A stretch of 11,004 nucleotides of DNA from UBA12191 sp009937185 (GTDB lineage: Bacteria; Planctomycetota; UBA8108; UBA1146): the NCBI GenBank assembly GCA_938075155.1, contig CALJGL010000035.1, positions 1 through 11,004 of the forward strand, read 5' to 3'. The notes under the pieces are model-generated. The model was not told the DNA's origin and searched no databases. It was given only the letters and a program-made list of their open reading frames with translations. Made by a program: the position numbers and the translations under genes. This document shows positions 7,360 through 11,004 of the stretch, piece after piece. How positions within the stretch are numbered: position 1 is the first letter of the stretch; every line of letters starts with the position of its first letter.

Positions 7360-7364
7360 CCTCC
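7360..7364 (-). promoter_or_regulatory. Shine-Dalgarno that decides the trmB start
   Basis: On the minus strand this reads GGAGG, 6 bases before the ATG at 7353. It supports the shorter trmB product over the extended frame that begins at 7452. Confidence 0.8.
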
Positions 7365-7476
7365 GGGTCTCTCTGAAGATTAATCGGCAGCAAGGATGGG
7401 TTCCAGCACACGTTGAAGATGAAAAACCCGATATCATGCAGGGGACATGCATATTCTTCCGGTGTACGATTCCTTC

Positions 7477-7516
7477 GGGGAATTCGACTCAATGAGTCGT
7501 GTAGGAAGGGGAATTC
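7477..7516 (+). repeat. Direct repeat GGGGAATTC ahead of two candidate starts
   Basis: GGGGAATTC at 7477-7485 and again at 7508-7516. Each precedes an in-frame ATG, at 7492 and 7522, by 6 and 5 bases. The second is also preceded by AGGAAG, giving a purine-rich AGGAAGGGG (7503-7511) that makes 7522 the better translation start. Confidence 0.6.
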
Positions 7517-7521
7517 AGGCT

Positions 7522-8898
7522 ATGATCAATTTCAAGCAGGAGATCCATAAGGATCTCACTCCGTTGATAGCCCTTTTGGTGTTATTTCTCTCAGGTTGTG
7601 GAATGGGGGGCTTCTTCACCCAGGAGGAGCCTCGGAGCCCCGCTTCCTCAAGTGCACAAAAGAATCCTGCCCCCATCCCGACTGAGCAGTTTTCCAATTT
7701 AAGAGATCTCGAATTGGCCTTGGTGGAATCGCAACCAGCGATGAGGGGTTTACCGATCCTGCTCGAGGGCGAAGTCCAAGAATCCAATAAAGAATCCTGG
7801 ATCCCCGGTGCCCGTTGGAATGATTCAGACGCAGGTGAAGATATTCGGAATACGTCTGGGGATCGCCAAGTCGCCCTCGATTGGAGTTTGTCGGCAATGG
7901 CCAATGAGTCTCGGGAATCGAGAAGATCACGGTCCGACAATAAACTTTCGGAAATCAGACTTCAGCAAACCCAAATGCGACTTCTTCGGCAGTTACGAGA
8001 GCAGTGGTGTGAATACTGGTATCTCACTGGGGCAGAGAAGATCTCTGAGGAGTATTTGACACAGATCGAGGTCTTACTTGAAAAAGATACCGATTGGTTT
8101 CGCTCTGACATCCGCGCCCTTGTCGAAAAAAGGCTTCGGACTTGGAATCAGAGAATCTCTCTTCTTGCAGGAGAAAAGGCGCTGATTCAAGAATCCCTCA
8201 ATCTGTTACTAGAACGACCGTTGAGAGCTTCGCTTCCTGTGCCGGATTTATTACACGATGATCGGTTTATTGGAATTGAAACAAGGAACAGATTCCGAAG
8301 ACATCCCAATGAAATTTTGGCTGCTGAACAATCTCGATGGGCCCAGAGGGAGTTGGGATTATTGGATTCTGAAGCTTGGCCTGACATCGTCTTTGGAGCT
8401 CATACGCACACGGATCATGACCAACCTGTTGTTTCCTCTGGAGGAGGAGGCGAAACCGACTGGATCCTGACAGTGGGGGTAGAGATTCCTTTGGGAAGAA
8501 ACCTTGAACAGGATCGCCAGCAGTGGATTCGGGATGAGTTGGGTTCAGGGAAAATAGAGCTCATGCGTGTTACTAAAAAAGTCAGCGACGATATTGTCGA
8601 TGCACAGATGCGTTTTGAGGAGAGTCAGGCTTTGATTACTCGACTGGAGGGGAAAGTATTAACTGTCCCACAGGATGTAATGAAGAAGTTGACTGTTTCT
8701 AATAATGCTCAGGAACTGACGCTTCAATGGCAAAAAATGGAAGAGATTCTTTCGGCAACACTTCAGTTGAAGAAGGCCTGCTCAGATCGGGCTATCGCCA
8801 GATATCAGCTCGTGGATTTGCTCGCGATTCCTGAATTCCGAGAAGGAACAGCTTTGAGTCGCAGGACGACCGCAGAGAATCCATTCTTCTCGGAATAG
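7522..8898 (+). CDS. TolC-like outer-membrane efflux lipoprotein
   Basis: 458 residues from the ATG at 7522. A lipoprotein signal (hydrophobic PLIALLVLFLSGC, lipobox LSGC, lipidated C26) implies anchoring to a membrane after cleavage by signal peptidase II. The rest fits the outer-membrane factor (TolC/OEP) pattern: long amphipathic helices at ~140-232 and ~255-283, beta strands WPDIVFGAHTHTD (286-298) and DWILTVGVEIPLGR (313-326), separated by a Gly-rich turn and followed by another long helical pair at ~328-432. Such proteins form the trimeric exit duct for efflux pumps or type I secretion. No pump or adaptor gene is next to it, so the partner must be elsewhere. The first helical half is more divergent than the second. 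Longer starts at 7492 and 7447 would add an unusual 10-25 residues before the signal. It is divergent from trmB across a 168-base gap, where I found no convincing promoter pair. Confidence 0.7.
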   Translation: MINFKQEIHKDLTPLIALLVLFLSGCGMGGFFTQEEPRSPASSSAQKNPAPIPTEQFSNLRDLELALVESQPAMRGLPILLEGEVQESNKESWIPGARWNDSDAGEDIRNTSGDRQVALDWSLSAMANESRESRRSRSDNKLSEIRLQQTQMRLLRQLREQWCEYWYLTGAEKISEEYLTQIEVLLEKDTDWFRSDIRALVEKRLRTWNQRISLLAGEKALIQESLNLLLERPLRASLPVPDLLHDDRFIGIETRNRFRRHPNEILAAEQSRWAQRELGLLDSEAWPDIVFGAHTHTDHDQPVVSSGGGGETDWILTVGVEIPLGRNLEQDRQQWIRDELGSGKIELMRVTKKVSDDIVDAQMRFEESQALITRLEGKVLTVPQDVMKKLTVSNNAQELTLQWQKMEEILSATLQLKKACSDRAIARYQLVDLLAIPEFREGTALSRRTTAENPFFSE

Positions 8899-9047
8899 CT
8901 TCATTTCCCTATTGAGCCCAGTTTTAGCCTCGTTGTCACTCATTGAGGCTCTCTTGCCGTTATTGAAGACTGGAGACTTCCAGTAGTTCTGTGTAACATT
9001 AAACTTATAAAGCCCCGCAATAATGATTGAGAAAGGCAACCTCTACG
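8899..9047. other. Intergenic region with two small inverted repeats
   Basis: AGCCTC (8926-8931) pairs with GAGGCT (8945-8950) over a 13-base loop, and ACTGGA (8969-8974) pairs with TCCAGT (8979-8984) over a GACT loop. Neither is followed by a T-run. A TATAAA at 9006-9011 could be a -10 box for the next gene, but I see no good -35 at the right distance. AAAGG at 9032-9036 is a plausible Shine-Dalgarno for the ATG at 9048. Confidence 0.3.
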
Positions 9048-9929
9048 ATGAATTACTTCACGAAAATTTGGATCCTGATACTGGTACTGGGTGCCGGATC
9101 GGTAATGCAAGCTGGGGAGTCAGAAGTGACCCCGGATGCCAGAAAAGTCTTAAAAAAGGCATCTTCCGATTTGTTGAACCAAGCAAAAAAGGCAGGTTTT
9201 TCAACACGCCTCGCTGTCGCGGGTGGAATGGCCAACAACGCTGATCATAAAATCGTAGATCAGGCTGTCGGTGAAGCCTACTTTGGTCGAACACGTGGAC
9301 CTGTGATGTTCTTGCCAGAACGCCAGATCTTCCGCACTCCTACTAAGGGAGCTCAGTTCACTGGAGAATTCTGGCGAGTTTTGCAAGCAACGGCTGACGG
9401 GAAAAAGCTAGATCGCCTATTCGCATTCCCCGAACGCGTGCTTCTTGAAGCGAGTAAAAAAGCCACCAAGGTTGAATGGTTGGATTCAAAAGTCGCACCC
9501 AAGATTGTTAAAAAAGAGAAGGCAAAGGGACGTACTGCTGTGGGTGGAAGTGAGCATGAGGAAAAGGTGTTCCACCGCATGCGAGTGACGTTGCCCGCTG
9601 AAATGGCTCTGAAATACTTCATTGATATGCAGAACTCCGGTTGCCTTACTGGTGGCTGATGCGTTTCTGAATACCTGTCCCGTGCGGATAGGACCCAGAC
9701 TCGCAGCGTGATCGATCTTGACCTTGACCCTGAGACCGGGCTTCCTAGAAAAATGGAAATGCTGATTATGACGGGCCTCAAGAATGACCAGGGAAAAACA
9801 GCAAAAGGAGATGCCGCCTTTAGTGACGGTATTGAGCATGTAGTTTTCCGATATGACTACGAGTTGGATCACTCCGAGTTGATAGAGGGTTTCGAAATTC
9901 CTAGGTCAGCACAGAAAATGCTTCGCTGA
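9048..9929 (+). CDS. Exported protein of unknown function with an in-frame TGA (candidate selenoprotein, or interrupted gene)
   Basis: One continuous frame of 293 residues if the TGA at 9657-9659 (codon 204) is read through; without that, the product is 203 residues. The ATG at 9048 opens a clear Sec signal peptide (FTKIWILILVLGAGSVMQA, cleavage near residue 22). An in-frame TTG at 9027 would add only seven residues. No family is recognised with confidence. The pattern VEW...FHRMRVTLP...VIDLDLDPETGLPRKMEM...VVFRYDYEL, with strands ending in 'D.ETGLP', is reminiscent of LolA-like/outer-membrane carrier folds. The only two cysteines, C199 and C205, flank the TGA (C-LTGG-[TGA]-C). After the TGA come 89 sense codons with normal composition and no frameshift, then TGA at 9927-9929, then an intrinsic terminator. 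A hairpin follows the internal TGA directly. Possible readings: selenocysteine, TGG-to-TGA nonsense mutation, or base-call error. Confidence 0.7.
9660..9705 (+). promoter_or_regulatory. Candidate bacterial SECIS hairpin directly after the in-frame TGA
   Basis: Three stacked stems can form. The outer one is TGCG (9660-9663) with CGCA (9702-9705), the middle one TCTG (9666-9669) with CAGA (9696-9699), and the upper one CCTGTCC (9674-9680) with GGATAGG (9686-9692), 7 bp including one G-U pair. They are separated by a 2x2 and a 4x3 internal loop. The apical loop is CGTGC (9681-9685), with G as its second base, 22 bases after the TGA. From established knowledge, bacterial SECIS elements are hairpins right after the UGA with a G in the first two loop positions at roughly this distance. 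The E. coli bulged U is not evident. Pairing was checked base by base by eye; no folding energy was computed. Confidence 0.5.
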
Positions 9930-9941
9930 TAAATTGCTTCG

Positions 9942-9985
9942 AAATAAGGCCGCTGACGGTAACCCGTCAGCGGCCTTATTTTTTT
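9942..9985 (+). terminator. Strong intrinsic terminator, possibly bidirectional
   Basis: A perfect 18-bp stem (arms 9942-9959 and 9964-9981) with a TAAC loop and a run of seven T at 9979-9985. It begins 12 bases after the TGA at 9927-9929, which marks that stop as the true end of the upstream transcription unit. On the minus strand the outgoing arm ends in TTATTT, and the element sits 26 bases past the stop of the opposing gene, so it may serve both. Confidence 0.93.
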
Positions 9986-10011
9986 GGAGTGATCGCAGTC
10001 AAGGTCCTTCT

Positions 10012-11004
10012 TCAAGGGCAAGCGTTGAAAGTGCTACAAGCATCGGTCGCACCTTGTGGTATTCCACAGTTAGGGAATGGTGCGATCGGAGGAGTATTTC
10101 CCAGGAAGATGTAGTCGAGCTCCACGATCACGTCTGAAATATCTACTTGCTGATCAGCATTGAAGTCCAAAGCGGGAAGACAAAGATCAGAGAAGTTATC
10201 GAAGAGAACCCTCAGTGTATGCACGGCATCCGTGATATCGATTTGGCCGTCTTGATTTCCGTCCCCTCGGATAAATGGATTTCCCTGACACACGTCAGGA
10301 ATTCCATCGGTGTTGAAGTCGAGTGAACCTTGACAACTATCGAGAATCGAATCTCCGTTGCAATCAGTCCCTAAGACCTGATCCGTATCGCAATTATTTT
10401 CGATGCCATCTCCATCTAGGTCTGTATCGCCGGAGTCGCAAAGACCGTCACTATCAGTATCAATACCATCGTTCGCCGGATCAAAGATACCGCTAGAGCA
10501 ATCCTCGCAACCGTCGCCGTCGAGGTCAGAGCAGATATTGATGTTGTTGTCGTCGCTATCGGCACTGTCGAGTGCACCATCGTTATCGTCATCATCGTCA
10601 CAGGCGTCGATAGCCCCATCGTTGTCGAAGTCGGTCTCGCAGGAGTCGTCTTGTCCATTTGAGTCGCAGTCACTTCCACCGGTTTGGTCGGCGTCGCATA
10701 TGTTGGGAATGCCGTCACCATCGAGATCGTTGTCACATGCATCGATCGTGCCATCGGCGTCAGTATCAGTCTCACAGGAGTCATCTTGACCATTAACGTC
10801 ACAGTCGACTCCGCCAGTTTGGTCTATGTCGCAGACGTTTGGGATTCCATCGCCGTCGACATCAGAATCACTAAGATCGCAGATACCATCACTGTCGAAA
10901 TCTAATCCGTCGTTGCTAGGATCATAACTTCCACCAGAGCAGTCGTCGCAGCCATCCATGTCGGTGTCGGAGCATACATTTGAGTTATTGTCGTCACTGT
11001 CTGA
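10012..11004 (-). CDS. Secreted Ca-binding repeat protein (thrombospondin type 3-like repeats plus dockerin-like C-terminus), 5' partial
   Basis: The frame is open to the window edge (15 more codons before the ATG at 10959), so the N-terminus is missing; 330 residues are visible. Asp/Cys-rich thrombospondin type 3-like repeats cover most of it (VDGDGIPNVCDIDQTGG, LDGDGIPNICDADQTGG). Between them is a longer module, present twice, of the form S-D-S-D-D-N-N ... CSD.D.DGC.DC.SG..DP.NDG.D.DSDG.CD. The C-terminus has FIRGD, two EF-hand-type loops (DGNQDGQIDITD and DFNADQQVDISD; the second lacks the usual Gly) and the tail PPIAPFPNCG...C.....CP, matching the gene at the left end of the window. Inference: exported, disulfide- and Ca2+-stabilised surface or matrix protein. 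The function of the missing N-terminal part is unknown. It converges on the TGA-containing gene, with the shared terminator between them. Confidence 0.85.
   Translation of the reverse strand, partial: SDSDDNNSNVCSDTDMDGCDDCSGGSYDPSNDGLDFDSDGICDLSDSDVDGDGIPNVCDIDQTGGVDCDVNGQDDSCETDTDADGTIDACDNDLDGDGIPNICDADQTGGSDCDSNGQDDSCETDFDNDGAIDACDDDDDNDGALDSADSDDNNINICSDLDGDGCEDCSSGIFDPANDGIDTDSDGLCDSGDTDLDGDGIENNCDTDQVLGTDCNGDSILDSCQGSLDFNTDGIPDVCQGNPFIRGDGNQDGQIDITDAVHTLRVLFDNFSDLCLPALDFNADQQVDISDVIVELDYIFLGNTPPIAPFPNCGIPQGATDACSTFNACP

Noticed and set aside
7354..7452. Extended trmB N-terminus from ATG 7452
   Set aside because: The extra 33 residues do not look like TrmB, and a GGAGG site correctly placed for ATG 7353 decides the start.
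9657..9672. Stop-start overlap (TGATG) giving reinitiation at ATG 9659
   Set aside because: That ATG frame hits a stop after three codons, so it cannot produce the downstream part.
9708..9929. Separate small gene starting at GTG 9708
   Set aside because: It has no Shine-Dalgarno, shares the exact frame with the upstream gene, and the codons between 9660 and 9707 are also open. It is better read as the continuation of the 9048 gene.
9048..9929. Genome-wide reassignment of TGA to Trp or Gly
   Set aside because: maf, the STAS-like gene, uvrC, trmB and this gene itself all end at TGA in sensible places, and Trp is encoded by TGG throughout.

Overview
The window most likely comes from a planctomycete or a close relative. 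The evidence is family-level only. There is a large exported-type protein that fuses DUF2231-like membrane helices, two planctomycete-type CxxCH cytochrome domains and leucine-rich repeats. There are also two Asp-rich, Ca-binding repeat proteins ending in the 'FIRGD(A/G)N.DG..D..D' dockerin-like pair plus a Cys-containing tail, a pattern common in planctomycete secretomes. Base composition is moderate and the standard bacterial code is used: TGA ends five of the other genes, and Trp is TGG.

Layout, left to right. (1) The 3' end of a secreted thrombospondin-type-3/dockerin-like protein on + (1-933), followed by a strong intrinsic terminator. (2) maf (1044-1613, +), then the DUF2231-cytochrome-LRR protein (1708-3636, +, TTG start with a good Shine-Dalgarno). 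(3) A stand-alone GspE/MshE N-terminal domain protein (3664-4284, -), divergent from a small STAS-like protein (4378-4788, +). (4) A trmB-uvrC operon on - (7353 down to 4779), with the two genes overlapping by 14 bases. (5) A TolC-like outer-membrane lipoprotein (7522-8898, +). (6) An exported protein of unknown function (9048-9929, +) interrupted by one in-frame TGA at 9657-9659. (7) A strong, possibly bidirectional terminator, then the 3' part of a second thrombospondin-type-3/dockerin-like protein on - (10012-11004).

The most notable signal is in gene 6. Its frame runs on past the TGA for 89 clean sense codons to a stop lying just before the terminator. The only two cysteines of the protein flank the TGA (C199 and C205). 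Directly after the TGA the sequence folds on paper into a 46-nt three-tier hairpin (9660-9705) with a 7-bp upper stem and a G-containing apical loop about 22 nt from the TGA, much like a bacterial SECIS element. This makes it a candidate, apparently unfamiliar exported selenoprotein. A simple TGG-to-TGA nonsense mutation or a sequence error remains a serious alternative.

Few genes here obviously work together. trmB-uvrC is a coupled housekeeping pair, and the GspE-N/STAS divergent pair could be a small signalling module. The two repeat proteins at the ends, the cytochrome protein, the TolC-like lipoprotein and the TGA-containing protein are all envelope or exported proteins. All gaps between genes are under 200 bases. 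No tRNA, rRNA, CRISPR or insertion sequence was seen.
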